The position numbers were made by a program, and so were the translations under genes. A stretch of 64,000 nucleotides of DNA from Streptomyces sp. NBC_01255. GTDB lineage: Bacteria; Actinomycetota; Actinomycetes; Streptomycetales; Streptomycetaceae. Positions 32,656 to 42,158 of the stretch are shown here, one piece after another; position 1 is the stretch's first letter, and each line of letters starts with the position of its first letter. The DNA lies in contig NZ_CP108474.1 in the NCBI RefSeq assembly GCF_036226445.1, positions 1,984,001 to 2,048,000 of the forward strand, given 5' to 3'. The notes under the pieces were generated by a model. That model searched no databases. It worked only from the letters and a program-made list of their open reading frames with translations, and was not told where the DNA came from.

Positions 32656-33402
32656 ATGAACCGCCCCGTCCTCCTCGTCATCGCCCACGGCAGCCGCGAC
32701 CCGCGGCACGCGGCGACCGTCCAGGCGCTCGTGCGCCGGGCCGGCACGCTGCGGCCGGGGCTGCGCGTGGAGACGGCGTTCCTGGACTTCAACCTGCCGT
32801 CGGTGACGGGGGTCCTCGACCGGCTCGCCGCCGACGGGGTACGGGACGTGGTGGCGCTGCCGCTGCTGCTCACCCGGGCCTTCCACGCGAAGGCCGACAT
32901 CCCCGCCGTCCTGCGGCAGGCCCCGCCCCAGCTGAGAATCCGGCAGGCGGAGGTCCTCGGACCGTCGCCGCTGCTGATCGCGGCGGTGGAGCGGCGGTTG
33001 TACGAGGCCGGGCTCACGCCCGGCGACAAGAGCTCGACCGGGGTCGTCCTGGCCTCGGCGGGCTCCACCGACCCGGAGGCGATCGCGGTGATCGCAGAAA
33101 CGGCGCGGGAGCTGCGGCGCACCGGTTGGTGCTCCGTGCGGCCCGCGTTCGCCTCCGCATCTCTCCCCCGTACGGAGGAGGCCGTCCGGGCCCTCCGTAT
33201 CGACCCGGGCGTCCGACGCGTGGCCGTCGCCCCGTACGTCATCGCCCCGGGCAGGCTCCCGGACCGCATCGCCGCCGGCGCGGCCGAGGCGGACGTCCTC
33301 GCGGACGTCCTCGGCCCCTCCCCCGAACTGGCCGCGCTCCTGGTGGAGCGCTACGACGGCGCGGTGCGCGCCTCGGAGCGTGTGGCCGCGGCCGTCGGCT
33401 AG
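32656..33402 (+). CDS. Sirohydrochlorin chelatase (CbiX-like)
   Basis: A 248-aa two-repeat CbiX/SirB-type protein. The first half has LLVIAHGSRDPRH with the metal-binding His and LLLTRAFHAKADIPAVL with the second. The second half (GVVLASAGSTDPEA, VRRVAVAPYVIAPGRLPDRI) is a degenerate repeat. Such enzymes insert iron into sirohydrochlorin to make siroheme, the cofactor of the sulfite reductase at the head of this operon. Confidence 0.9.
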   Translation: MNRPVLLVIAHGSRDPRHAATVQALVRRAGTLRPGLRVETAFLDFNLPSVTGVLDRLAADGVRDVVALPLLLTRAFHAKADIPAVLRQAPPQLRIRQAEVLGPSPLLIAAVERRLYEAGLTPGDKSSTGVVLASAGSTDPEAIAVIAETARELRRTGWCSVRPAFASASLPRTEEAVRALRIDPGVRRVAVAPYVIAPGRLPDRIAAGAAEADVLADVLGPSPELAALLVERYDGAVRASERVAAAVG

Positions 33403-33411
33403 CCGCACGCG

Positions 33412-34044
33412 TCAGTCGAAGTCGAGACCGCCCGTGCGGGTCCTCTTCAGTTCGAAGAGGTCGGGGTGGGCGGCCAGGACGCGGAAGTGGTCGAAGAGTT
33501 CGGCGGCCTTCTCGCCGCGCGGGATGGCGCGGAGGACCGGGCCGAACCAGACCGTGCCGTCGACGTGGATCGTCGGGGTGCCGACGTACGCCCCCGCTTC
33601 GGGGTCCTTGCCCGCGTCGTGGCTGCGGCGGACGGTCTCGTCGTACGCCGGGTCGTGGGCGGCGGCGGCCAGTTCGGGCGGGAGGCCGAGTTCGGTGAGG
33701 GACTCGGCGATCACGGCGTCGAAGTCCTGCTGCTTCTTCTCGTGGATGCGGGTTCCGTACGCGGTGTAGAGCGGGCGCAGGATCTCCTCGCCGTGCTGCT
33801 CGGCGGCGGCGGCCGCCACGCGGACCGGGCCGATCGAGGCGTCGACGAGCTCGCGGTACCAGTCGGGCAGGGTGTTTCCCTCGTTGTGGAAGTACAGACT
33901 CATGACCTTGAAGCGGAGGTCGACGGGCCGGTGGCGTTCGACCTCCAGCATCCAACGGGAGGTGATCCAGGCGAAGGGGCAGGCGGGGTCGAAGTAGACG
34001 TCGACGGTGGTGCGGGGCCGGGTGGTGGTCGCGGTGCTCGTCAT
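33412..34044 (-). CDS. DsbA-fold oxidoreductase of the mycothiol nitroreductase (Rv2466c-like) family
   Basis: A 210-aa thioredoxin-fold protein with [18 protein letters not shown] at the N-terminus, a helical insertion, and [17 protein letters not shown] containing the cis-Pro. This matches the Rv2466c-like, mycothiol-dependent group of actinobacteria. The active site here has a single Cys (ACPFAW) with no resolving Cys three positions on, so any chemistry would need external thiol such as mycothiol (inference). Confidence 0.85.
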   Translation of the reverse strand: MTSTATTTRPRTTVDVYFDPACPFAWITSRWMLEVERHRPVDLRFKVMSLYFHNEGNTLPDWYRELVDASIGPVRVAAAAAEQHGEEILRPLYTAYGTRIHEKKQQDFDAVIAESLTELGLPPELAAAAHDPAYDETVRRSHDAGKDPEAGAYVGTPTIHVDGTVWFGPVLRAIPRGEKAAELFDHFRVLAAHPDLFELKRTRTGGLDFD

Positions 34045-34117
34045 GCGATCGAATCTAGCCAGCGGGTGGCCCGTCGCTCTGGGCCAATCAGTGGCTGTCG
34101 GGGCGGGCCACTTGCCG

Positions 34118-34672
34118 TCAGCCCTCGTGGGTCATCTCGACGAGCTTGACCACCGTGTTCCAGTTCCGGGCCGTGGCCACGAGCCCCTTGACCACGGCCG
34201 GGCGGCTGACGACGTCGCCCAGCTTCGACCGGCCGAGACCCTCGGGGACGTAGAGGTAGAGCACGCGGTCGCCGAGGGCGAAGTCCTCCGGCAGGTACGC
34301 CTCCCGGTCGATCGCGGCGAAGCGTTCGGGCTCGGCGGGGCCGGAGTAGTAGATGGCGTGGAGCTGCTTTCCCTCCAGCTCGGCGGCCGGGAAGGGGCAG
34401 GCCTCGGCGACGGCCGCGAGGTAGTCGCCGTCGCGGACGAGGCAGTCGACACGGAAGCCGAAATGACGCTCGATCGCGTCCTCCAGCTCGGCGGTGAGGT
34501 CGTCCTCGGAGGCGGGCGAGTCCGTGGTGAAGACGGCGTTCCCGCTCTGGAGGTACGTGCGGACGTCCCGGTGGCCGAGGCCTTCGAGGACGGAACGGAG
34601 CTCCGCCATGGGGACCTTGCGGTGTCCGCTCACGTTGATGCCGCGCAGCAGGGCCGCGTACGTCGTCGCCAT
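34118..34672 (-). CDS. DUF1697 family protein
   Basis: A 184-aa protein opening with [31 protein letters not shown], the hallmark of DUF1697, followed by [13 protein letters not shown]. The function is unknown. It appears to be a single-gene unit, with a 140-bp gap to the sugar transporter genes upstream. Confidence 0.9.
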   Translation of the reverse strand: MATTYAALLRGINVSGHRKVPMAELRSVLEGLGHRDVRTYLQSGNAVFTTDSPASEDDLTAELEDAIERHFGFRVDCLVRDGDYLAAVAEACPFPAAELEGKQLHAIYYSGPAEPERFAAIDREAYLPEDFALGDRVLYLYVPEGLGRSKLGDVVSRPAVVKGLVATARNWNTVVKLVEMTHEG

Positions 34673-34812
34673 GGGTTCACCTTAGGCGGCCACCGCGCCT
34701 CGTGGGGGGCGGCACGGTGGCCGGTTCGAACACTCGCCGATGGGAGCGACCCGGGAGAAGACCCTTCACCCATCTGTGACTTATTCAACAAGGTTTCGTA
34801 ATGACGAATCCA

Positions 34813-36108
34813 TCATTTGCGGTAATAGCGGGCGAGGACCCGGTTGCCGTCCTCCTCCAGCCGTCTGCGCAGCTCGGCTGCGTCGATGGCCCCGCTGTAG
34901 TACTCCTGGAAGGCCGGGGTCGCCACCTTGTCCTTCCATTCCGGATATCCGCGCACGGCCTGCGCGGGGGCGGGCCGCAGTCGCTCGGCGACCTCGGCAC
35001 CGGTCGCCCAGCCGTCCCGGGCGGTGTGCAGGGAGGGGTCGGCGAGCGCGGCCGTGCCGGTGGGCAGCATCCAGTCGCCGCGGGCGAGCCGCACCATGCT
35101 CTCCGGCCGCAGGAAGAAGTCGAGGAACTCCATCGCCTCCTTCTTGTACGGGCTGTCCTCGGCGATCGACAGGGTCTGCGGGGAGACGCCCTGGGCGAGC
35201 CCCTCGCTCCCGGCGGGGGCGGGCAGCACCGTCCACTCGAAGCCCTCGGGTGCCTGCTGGGCGATCTGCTGCCGGTAGGCGAAGCCCAGCGGGACCATGG
35301 CGTACTTGCCGGCGAAGAAGCCGGGCAGGGTGTCGGAGCCGCCGCTGCCGAGCGTGGTGCGCGGGGCGGTGCGGTCGACGACGACCTGGTCATGGACGGT
35401 GCCGGTGACGACGGCGTCCGCCTCGGTGAAGTCGACGGTGATCCGGCTGTCCGCGCCCAGGTGGAAGAGGGCGCCGCCGGCCGAGACGCCGAGGTTGAGG
35501 CTGACGGAGACGGGCTCCTTGAGCGGCCAGGCGACCGCGTACCGGTCGGGTCCCATGAAGGTGGTGAGGTCCCGGGCGATCTGCCGGAACTCGGTCCAGG
35601 TCCAGGGCTTCTCGGGGGTGGGGACGCGGACGCCGGAGGACTCCAGGATCTTCCGGTTGGCGATGATCACGCGGGGTTCCTGGAGGAAGGGGACTCCGTA
35701 GATCCCGTCGCCGAAGGTGGTGGTCTGCCAGCTGCGGGCGGGGATGTCGGCGCGCAGCCGCTCGGACAGCAGCGGGCGCAGATCGGCGAGGTCGCCGCCG
35801 TAGGCGAAGTCGCCGAGGTCGTCGGCGGCGTCGTGGATGATGTCGGGCGCCTCGCCGCCCTCGAAGGAGGTGAGGAGCTGGTCGTGGACGGAGTCCCAGC
35901 TGCCCTGGACGTAGTCGACCTGGACGTCGGGGTGGGCGGCGTTCCACTCCGCGACGAGCTGCTTGTTGGCGTCGACGGACTCCTTCTGCCAGGCGAGGGA
36001 CTGGAAGCGGAGCCGTACGACGCCGTCGTCGGGGCGCTCGTCGCCGCCGGCGCAGCCGGTGAGGAGCAGGGCGAGCGCGGCGGTGAGGGTGACGAGCCGT
36101 CGTCCCAT
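34813..36108 (-). CDS. Sugar ABC transporter substrate-binding lipoprotein
   Basis: A 431-aa extracellular binding protein of the family 1 (MalE/UgpB-like) type. A short signal with lipobox LLTGC (Cys about 19) is followed by VVRLRFQSLAWQKE, WNAAHPDVQVDYVQGSWD and late EAMEFLDFFLRPESMVRLA, typical of sugar-binding proteins. ATG 36108 overlaps the upstream permease stop (ATGA). The sugar is not predictable. Confidence 0.9.
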   Translation of the reverse strand: MGRRLVTLTAALALLLTGCAGGDERPDDGVVRLRFQSLAWQKESVDANKQLVAEWNAAHPDVQVDYVQGSWDSVHDQLLTSFEGGEAPDIIHDAADDLGDFAYGGDLADLRPLLSERLRADIPARSWQTTTFGDGIYGVPFLQEPRVIIANRKILESSGVRVPTPEKPWTWTEFRQIARDLTTFMGPDRYAVAWPLKEPVSVSLNLGVSAGGALFHLGADSRITVDFTEADAVVTGTVHDQVVVDRTAPRTTLGSGGSDTLPGFFAGKYAMVPLGFAYRQQIAQQAPEGFEWTVLPAPAGSEGLAQGVSPQTLSIAEDSPYKKEAMEFLDFFLRPESMVRLARGDWMLPTGTAALADPSLHTARDGWATGAEVAERLRPAPAQAVRGYPEWKDKVATPAFQEYYSGAIDAAELRRRLEEDGNRVLARYYRK

Positions 36109-36947
36109 CACTTCACCGCCCCGGCCAGCATGCCTCCGGCGATCCGGCGTTGGAGGACGGCGAAGACGACGAGGGAGGGCAGGGTGGCGAGGAAGGCCGC
36201 GGCGGCGAGCGGGCCGAGGTCGGCGACGCCCTCGGCACCGAGGAAGTGGGTGAGGACGACCGGCAGGGTCTGCTTCTCGGGGGTCTTGAGCAGGACGAGC
36301 GCGAAGAAGAACTCGTTCCAGGCGGTGACGAAGGCGAAGAGGGCGGTGGCGACGATGCCGGGGACGAGCAGCGGGGCGGTGACGGAGACGAGGGTACGGA
36401 GCCGGCCGGCGCCGTCGACGGCCGCGGCCTCCTCCAGTTCGGCCGGGACGGCCTTCACGTACCCCATGAGCATCCAGAGGGCGAAGGGCAGCGACCACAC
36501 CACGTAGACCATGACGAGGCCGGGGACGCTGTTGATCAGGTGCAGGTTCTTGAGGATCAGGAAGAGCGGGATGATCACCAGGACGAAGGGGAAGGCCTGG
36601 CTGATCACGACCCAGCCGGTGGCCGCCGTGGCGAGCCGGCCCCGGTGGCGGGCGGTCACGTAGGCGAGCGGGGTGGCGACGACGACCGCGATCAGTGCCG
36701 CGGCGAGCGCGGCGACCAGGCTGTTCCCGGCCGCCCTGAGCAGCGGCTGCTCGTCGAAGGCCTGCCGGAAGTTGGCGAGGGTCGGCTCCTCCGGGATCCA
36801 GGTGGGGTGGAGCGAGGCCAGCTCGGGGGCGGGCTTGAAGGCGGTGGAGATCAGCCAGAGGAAGGGGAAGGCGAGGAAGACCAGGTAGGCGAGGAGGGCG
36901 AGGTACTGGCCGATCCGCGCGGGTCTGCTCGTCCGGAGGGCGCTCAC
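36108..36947 (-). CDS. Sugar ABC transporter permease (MalG-like)
   Basis: A 279-aa permease with six predicted membrane helices and an EAA motif (EEAAAVDGAGRLRTLVSVTAPLLVPG). GTG 36947 overlaps the stop of the partner permease (GTGA). It belongs to carbohydrate uptake family 1. Confidence 0.92.
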   Translation of the reverse strand: MSALRTSRPARIGQYLALLAYLVFLAFPFLWLISTAFKPAPELASLHPTWIPEEPTLANFRQAFDEQPLLRAAGNSLVAALAAALIAVVVATPLAYVTARHRGRLATAATGWVVISQAFPFVLVIIPLFLILKNLHLINSVPGLVMVYVVWSLPFALWMLMGYVKAVPAELEEAAAVDGAGRLRTLVSVTAPLLVPGIVATALFAFVTAWNEFFFALVLLKTPEKQTLPVVLTHFLGAEGVADLGPLAAAAFLATLPSLVVFAVLQRRIAGGMLAGAVK

Positions 36948-37888
36948 CGGTCCTGGTCCCCTTTCAGCCGGCGTACGAGGGAGAGGGCGATCAGCACCGA
37001 GACGGCGGCGACCATCACGCAGCCCATGGCGGCGGCGTAGCCGAACTGGCCGTAGCGGAAGGCCTCCTCGTAGGCGAAGAGCATGGGGAGCCGGGTCCGG
37101 CCGCCCGGTCCGCCGTTGGTCAGGACGTAGACCAGGGCGAAGGAGTTGAAGTTCCAGATGAGGTTGAGCGCGGTGATGGCGAGGGCCACGGGTCTCAGCG
37201 CGGGCCAGGTGACGGTGCGGAAGCGGCGCCAGGCGCCGGCGCCGTCGAGGGCGGCGGCCTCGTGGAGTTCGCGCGGGGTGTTCTGGAGTCCGGCGAGGAG
37301 GGCGACGGTGGTCTGCGGCATGCCGGCCCAGACGCCGACGACGATCACGGCGGGGAGGGCGGTGGCGAGTCCGGAGAGCCAGTCGTGGCCCTGGCCGAGG
37401 CCGAGGTCGCGGAGGGTCTCGTTGAGGATGCCCGCGTCGGGGTTGTAGACGAGCCGCCACATGATGCCGACGACGACCTCGGGCATCGCCCAGGGGACGA
37501 TCGCGAGCGCCCGCGCCAGCCAGCGGAAGCGGAGCTTCTGGTTGAGGAGGAGAGCGAGGCCGAGGGCAAGGAGGAACTGGGGGACGGTCACCCCGACGGC
37601 CCAGACCAGGCCGATGCGGAAGGAGTCCCAGAAGAGGGTGTCGTGGAGCAGGTCCTGGAAGTTGAGGGTGCCGACCCAGCGGGTGGACTGGGTGCGGCCG
37701 GACTGGGCGTCGGTGAAGGCGAGCGCGATGCCGTAGAGGAGCGGGCCGACGCTGAGGACGAGGATCGGCAGGAGCGCAGGGAGCACCAGGAACCAGGCGC
37801 CGAAGTCGGGCCCCCGGGGGCGTGCCGGGCGGACGGTCCGCGGTGTCCGCGTCCCGCCCGGCCGCTTCGTCGCGGTCGCCGAGCTCAT
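36944..37888 (-). CDS. Sugar ABC transporter permease (MalF-like)
   Basis: A 314-aa permease with six membrane helices and EAA motif HEAAALDGAGAWRRFRTVTWPALRPV. It is the first gene of the transporter operon. ATG 37888 precedes the Arg-rich cytoplasmic N-terminus; earlier ATGs at 37936 and 37981 are possible but lack support. No ATPase gene follows, so a shared ATPase (MsiK in Streptomyces) is expected to power it. Confidence 0.9.
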   Translation of the reverse strand: MSSATATKRPGGTRTPRTVRPARPRGPDFGAWFLVLPALLPILVLSVGPLLYGIALAFTDAQSGRTQSTRWVGTLNFQDLLHDTLFWDSFRIGLVWAVGVTVPQFLLALGLALLLNQKLRFRWLARALAIVPWAMPEVVVGIMWRLVYNPDAGILNETLRDLGLGQGHDWLSGLATALPAVIVVGVWAGMPQTTVALLAGLQNTPRELHEAAALDGAGAWRRFRTVTWPALRPVALAITALNLIWNFNSFALVYVLTNGGPGGRTRLPMLFAYEEAFRYGQFGYAAAMGCVMVAAVSVLIALSLVRRLKGDQDR

Positions 37889-38191
37889 CGATCCGACCCC
37901 CGTCTGCCGGTGCCGCGCCGGTGGGAACCCCGTCATGGTGCTGACGGGCCGTGAGGTCGTCAAGGCGGCCTGCGCGGCCACTTAGGGGGTGGCGTGCAGA
38001 TCAGGCCGGGCTCGCGGGGTCTGGCACCGCGCCTCGCCGCGTTGTCGTCACTCGCCATGACTCCGCCATGACTCCCTCCTCCGCCTTGCGATCCACGGCA
38101 CCAGACCCCGCTCCCTGATCCGGCCTGATCCCCACGCCACCCCCGGCCGGATGCGAGACTTTGGCTCAAACGCACAGGTAGGGAGAGGTCG
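37889..38191. other. Divergent intergenic region with inverted and tandem repeats
   Basis: No gene seen in 303 bases. Two 11-bp arms, gatcaggccgg (37999-38009) and ccggcctgatc (38120-38130), are perfect inverted repeats 110 bp apart, and gccatgactcc is tandemly doubled at 38054-38075. They may be regulator sites for the sugar operon or the phosphotransferase gene, but I cannot name a regulator. Confidence 0.5.
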
Positions 38192-39049
38192 ATGGACGAG
38201 GCGCGGGCGCGGGAGATCCTGGCCGCGGCGGGGCTGCCGGCAGCGGAGGCGCGGCTGCTGGCGCTCGGGGAGAACGCGGTCTTCGCCGTGGGCGACCTGG
38301 TGGCGAAGGTCGGCAGGGACGCCGAGCTGTTCGAGCGGGCCGGGCGGGAGGTGGACCTGTCCGGCTGGCTCGCCGAGGCCGGGGTCCCGGCTCCGCGGGC
38401 CGCCGAGGAGAAGCCGCGGCTCGTCGACGGGCACCCGGTCTCCTTCTGGCACCGGCTGCCCGATCCGGTCCGGCCCGCCGAGCCCCGTGATCTGGCCCCG
38501 CTGCTGCGGGCCGTGCACGCCCTGCCCGAGCCGCAGGGGTTCACGCTTCCCCGGCGTGAGCTGCTCGGCGGCGTCGAGCGGTGGCTGCGGCTCGCGGGCG
38601 AGGCGATCGACCCGGCGGACGCGGCCTTCCTCCGGGAGCGGCGCGACGCCTTCGCCCCGGCGGCCGCCGCACTCGCCCCGCGTCTGACGCCGGGTCCGAT
38701 CCACGGCGACGCCCTCCCCCGGAACGTGCTCGTCGGCCCGGACGGCCCGGTCCTGATGGACCTGGAGACGTTCTCCTCCGACCTCCGCGAGCACGACCTC
38801 GTGGTGCTCGCGCTCTCCCGGGACCGCTACGGCCTGGACCCGGCGGCCTACGACGCCTTCACCGAGGCGTACGGCTGGGACGTCCGGGAGTGGGAGGGGT
38901 GCGCCGTGCTGCGGGGCGCGCGGGAGACCGCGAGCTGCGCGTGGGTGGCCCAGCACGCGCCGGCGAACCCGAAGGCGCTGGCCGAATTCGAGCGGCGGGT
39001 GCGCTCGCTGCGGGACGGCGACCCGGAGGTCCGCTGGTACCCGTTCTGA
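38192..39049 (+). CDS. Aminoglycoside phosphotransferase-fold protein
   Basis: A 285-aa kinase-like protein of the APH family. The Brenner-type motif IHGDALPRNVL near residue 170 and the metal-binding VLMDLETFSSDLREHDL about 20 residues later are intact. The N-terminal lobe has the nucleotide-facing AVGDLVAKVGR. Members phosphorylate antibiotics, choline or other metabolites; nothing here points to a particular substrate, so a resistance role should not be assumed. Confidence 0.82.
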   Translation: MDEARAREILAAAGLPAAEARLLALGENAVFAVGDLVAKVGRDAELFERAGREVDLSGWLAEAGVPAPRAAEEKPRLVDGHPVSFWHRLPDPVRPAEPRDLAPLLRAVHALPEPQGFTLPRRELLGGVERWLRLAGEAIDPADAAFLRERRDAFAPAAAALAPRLTPGPIHGDALPRNVLVGPDGPVLMDLETFSSDLREHDLVVLALSRDRYGLDPAAYDAFTEAYGWDVREWEGCAVLRGARETASCAWVAQHAPANPKALAEFERRVRSLRDGDPEVRWYPF

Positions 39050-39094
39050 CATCATGGCCCGCGTCGAACCGGCCGTCGGGAACGGGGTGTTGTG

Positions 39095-39919
39095 ATGCGG
39101 GTGGAGTTGTCGGACGTCACGCTGGACGTCGAGGTGAGCGGCGAGGGGCCGACGGTGCTGCTGGTGCACGGCTTCCCGGACAGCCACGCCCTGTGGCGCC
39201 ACCAGGTCCCGGCCCTGACCGCGGCCGGGTACCGGTGTGTCGTCCCGACCCTGCGGGGCTTCGGCGCGTCGGACCGGCCCGAGGGGGGCGCGGAGGCCTG
39301 TCACCCGATCAAGCACGTGGGCGACCTGCTGGAGCTGCTGGGTCGGCTCGACGTCGACCGGTTCCACGCGGTCGGCCACGACTGGGGCTCGGGCGTGGTG
39401 CAAGGGATCGCGCAGACCGTGCCCGACCGCGTGACGAGCCTGACGCTCATGTCGGTGGGGAGCATCGCGGCGATCCTCGGCGCCGGCTGGGAGCAGCGGC
39501 AGCGCCTGTGGCACCTGACGCTGTTCCCGTACGAGGGCCTCGCCGAGGAGTGGCTCTCCCGGGAGGACTTCGCGCATCTGCGGGACATGCTCTCCGACCA
39601 CCCCGAGGTGGAGACGGTCCTGGAGCCGCTGCGCTCTCCGGGCGCGCTGACCGCCGCTCTGAACATCTACCGTTCGGGGCTGCCGATCGAGACCCAGCTG
39701 GCCCCGCCGCCGGCGCTCCCCCCGCTCTCCGTCCCGGTCATGGGCGTGTGGTCCACCGGCGACCGCTTCCTCACCGAGCGGCAGATGGTGGACACCGGCG
39801 AGCACGTGACCGGTCCCTGGCGCTACGAGCGCGTGGCGGACGCGGGCCACTGGTTCCCGCTCGACCGGCCGGAGAAGGTGAACGAACTCCTGCTCGCCTT
39901 CCTCAAGGACAACGGCTGA
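39095..39919 (+). CDS. Alpha/beta hydrolase
   Basis: A 274-aa hydrolase of the epoxide hydrolase/haloalkane dehalogenase subgroup. The oxyanion strand VLLVHGFPDSHALWRHQ and nucleophile elbow GHDWGSGV (Asp nucleophile, not Ser) are clear, with the catalytic His in DAGHWFPLDRPE near the end. ATG 39095 is chosen; a GTG directly before it is also possible. It is convergent with the exonuclease gene. Confidence 0.85.
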   Translation: MRVELSDVTLDVEVSGEGPTVLLVHGFPDSHALWRHQVPALTAAGYRCVVPTLRGFGASDRPEGGAEACHPIKHVGDLLELLGRLDVDRFHAVGHDWGSGVVQGIAQTVPDRVTSLTLMSVGSIAAILGAGWEQRQRLWHLTLFPYEGLAEEWLSREDFAHLRDMLSDHPEVETVLEPLRSPGALTAALNIYRSGLPIETQLAPPPALPPLSVPVMGVWSTGDRFLTERQMVDTGEHVTGPWRYERVADAGHWFPLDRPEKVNELLLAFLKDNG

Positions 39920-39929
39920 AGGACGACGG

Positions 39930-40655
39930 CTAGGAGTGGGCGAATACCGCCGGGCGGAGGGGCCAGGTGGACTCGATGACCGCTTCCGTCTCGCCCTTGC
40001 GGCGCAGGAAGGCCTGGAAGTCCTCGGCCCAGACGCGGTACCAGGCGATCTGGCGCTCGTGGAGCTCGGCCGGGTCCAGTTCGGCGACCTGGCGGTGCCG
40101 CTCGGCTATCGCGACGGCGACGCGGACGGCGGCGAGTGCGTCGGCCGCGGCCTGGTGGGCGGCTTCGAGGACGACGCCGTACTCCCCGCAGACCGCCTCC
40201 AGGGTCCGCTTGCCCCGCCGGTAGCGGTCGACGGCCCGGTCGATCGTGTACGGGTCGACGACCGGGCCGATGTCGACGCCGCCGAGCCGCTCGCTCAGCG
40301 AGGGCAGCCCGTGGCGGCGCAGCTCGGCGGAGAGGAGCGTGAGGTCGAAGGAGGCGTTGTACGCGACGATCGGGACGCCGTCCTCCCAGTACGCGGCGAG
40401 GGTCTTCGCGATCTCGTCGGCGACCTCGCGGACCGGCCGGCCCTCGGCTGCCGCGCGCTCGGTGCTGATGCCGTGGATCGCGGAAGCCTGCTCCGGGATG
40501 CGGATGCCCGGGTCGGCGAGCCAGTCCTGTCGTCGTACGACGTCTCCCCCGCCGTCGACTTCGATGATCGAGGCCGTGACGATACGGGCCTCCAGCGGAT
40601 CGGTGCCGGTCGTCTCCAGGTCGAAGCCGACCAGCGTGTCGCCGTGCCAGGCCAT
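39930..40655 (-). CDS. DEDDh 3'-5' exonuclease
   Basis: A 241-aa exonuclease of the DnaQ/epsilon-like superfamily. Exo I VGFDLETTGTDPLEA (D and E), Exo II YNASFDLTLLSAEL (D) and Exo III AHQAAADALA (H with D five residues on) give the DEDDh set. ATG 40655 follows AAGGAGG; the longer in-frame start at 40703 is not needed. It could act in proofreading, repair or RNA turnover; it is a stand-alone domain. Confidence 0.88.
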   Translation of the reverse strand: MAWHGDTLVGFDLETTGTDPLEARIVTASIIEVDGGGDVVRRQDWLADPGIRIPEQASAIHGISTERAAAEGRPVREVADEIAKTLAAYWEDGVPIVAYNASFDLTLLSAELRRHGLPSLSERLGGVDIGPVVDPYTIDRAVDRYRRGKRTLEAVCGEYGVVLEAAHQAAADALAAVRVAVAIAERHRQVAELDPAELHERQIAWYRVWAEDFQAFLRRKGETEAVIESTWPLRPAVFAHS

Positions 40656-40743
40656 CGGGTCCTCCTTACGTGATCTCCCCCGTGGTGGTGACCACCCTCG
40701 CACGCACCACTGACAACGCCCCCGGGCGGTGGTCGGCGACCGG

Positions 40744-42048
40744 TCAGGAAACCGGCCGGGAGTCGAGCCACACCGACTCGAATTCCTCCCGATATGTCTC
40801 GAAAAGTCCGTGTTCGCCGTCGCCGCTCTGCTGGCCGTGGCGCACCACGCTCCGGCCGCCGCCGCGCAGGACGAGGACCGGGGCCTCCATGCCGCGGGCC
40901 TTGCGCAGATAGGACTGCACGACGCCCACGCCGTCCGGGCCGTCGCCGTCCACCAGGTACGCGGTGAAGCGGGGCGTCTCGTCGAAGACGTGGATCTGGA
41001 AGGCGCCCGGGTCGCGCAGCTTCGACCGCACCCGGCGCATGTGCAGGATGTTCATCTCGACCGAGCGGCTGAGCTCGCCCTTCTTGAGGCCGAGTTCCCG
41101 CTCGCGCCGCTTGACGGCGCTGCTCGCCGGGTTGAGGAAGAGCAGCCGCGTCCGGCAGCCGGACTCGGCGAGCCGGACCATGCGGCGCCCGGAGAAGTTC
41201 TGCACGAGCAGATTCAGGCCTATGCCGGTGGCGTCGAGCCGGCGGGCCCCGCCGAAGAGGTCCTCGGCGGGCAGCTGCCGCTGGAGGCGGACCCGGTCGG
41301 GATGGACGGAGACCACGTCCGCGTACCGGTCGCCGACGAGGTCCTCGACCGCGTCCACGGGCAGCCGGTCGGCGGACGGCACCCCGGCCCCGCTGCCGAG
41401 GATCTCCAGGAGCCTCGCCGACGCCCGCTCGGACTGGGCGAGCACGGTCAGCGAGAGCGCCCGGTTGCGGGAGACGACGTTGCGCGTGACCTCCAGCTCG
41501 TCCAGGGCGAGTTCGACCTCGCGCCGGTCGTCGAAGTAGGGCTCGAAGCAGGGCCAGTGCTGCACCATCAGCTCGCGCAGCTGCGGCAGCGTGAGGAAGC
41601 TCAGCACGTTGTCGTCGGCCGGGTCGAGCAGATAGCCCTTGCGCCGCGACACCTCGCGCACGGCGACGGCCCGCTGCACCCACTCCTGGCCGGCGGGACC
41701 GGCCGCGGCCACGACCCACTCCTCGCCGTGCACGGGTTCGTACACGGGCCGCAGGACGGCCGCGACTACGGCCCGCAGCCGCTGCTCGACCAGGTTCAGC
41801 CAGATGTAGGCGCGCCCGGCGCGCTGCGCGCGGGTGCGCACCTCGCCCCAGGCCTCGGCGCCCCAGTCGAGTTCCGCCCCGATCTCCACCGGCCGGGCGA
41901 CGGAGACCGTACCGGGCGGGACGACCGTCCCCGGCGGGACCGCCGCTCCGGGCGGGACGACCGCACCGGGCGGCACCTCGGCGGGGCCGGCCGGGCCCCC
42001 CTCGCGACCCGCGTCACCTGGGGGCAGCTCCAGACCTCCCGAGCTCAC
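40744..42048 (-). CDS. SAV2148 family HEPN domain-containing protein
   Basis: A 434-aa protein widely conserved in Streptomyces. The N-terminus (about 18-45) has four tandem PPGxxV/A-type pentapeptides, then DWGAEAWGEVRTRAQRAGRAYIWLNLVEQRL. The central part is helical, with ELEVTRNVVSRNRALSLTVL containing the R-N-x3-(S)-R-N pattern seen in HEPN RNases (R-x4-6-H in most members). The C-terminus (EMNILHMRRVRSKL, HVFDETPRFTAYLVDGDG) resembles phospholipase D-like or signalling modules. GTG 42048. The biological role is unknown. Confidence 0.8.
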   Translation of the reverse strand: MSSGGLELPPGDAGREGGPAGPAEVPPGAVVPPGAAVPPGTVVPPGTVSVARPVEIGAELDWGAEAWGEVRTRAQRAGRAYIWLNLVEQRLRAVVAAVLRPVYEPVHGEEWVVAAAGPAGQEWVQRAVAVREVSRRKGYLLDPADDNVLSFLTLPQLRELMVQHWPCFEPYFDDRREVELALDELEVTRNVVSRNRALSLTVLAQSERASARLLEILGSGAGVPSADRLPVDAVEDLVGDRYADVVSVHPDRVRLQRQLPAEDLFGGARRLDATGIGLNLLVQNFSGRRMVRLAESGCRTRLLFLNPASSAVKRRERELGLKKGELSRSVEMNILHMRRVRSKLRDPGAFQIHVFDETPRFTAYLVDGDGPDGVGVVQSYLRKARGMEAPVLVLRGGGRSVVRHGQQSGDGEHGLFETYREEFESVWLDSRPVS

Positions 42049-42158
42049 CCGCGCACCGCCTTCTGCTCCTGGAAGCCCGTTTCGACCAATCCGACAACGA
42101 TCAAGGAAGGGTACTCCGCGAGCGGGAGGCGGTGCAGCAGGATCGCCAGGCTGCTTCC

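Noticed and set aside
38192..39049. Aminoglycoside resistance gene
   Set aside because: The APH fold is clear, but this family includes many metabolic kinases and there is no resistance context.
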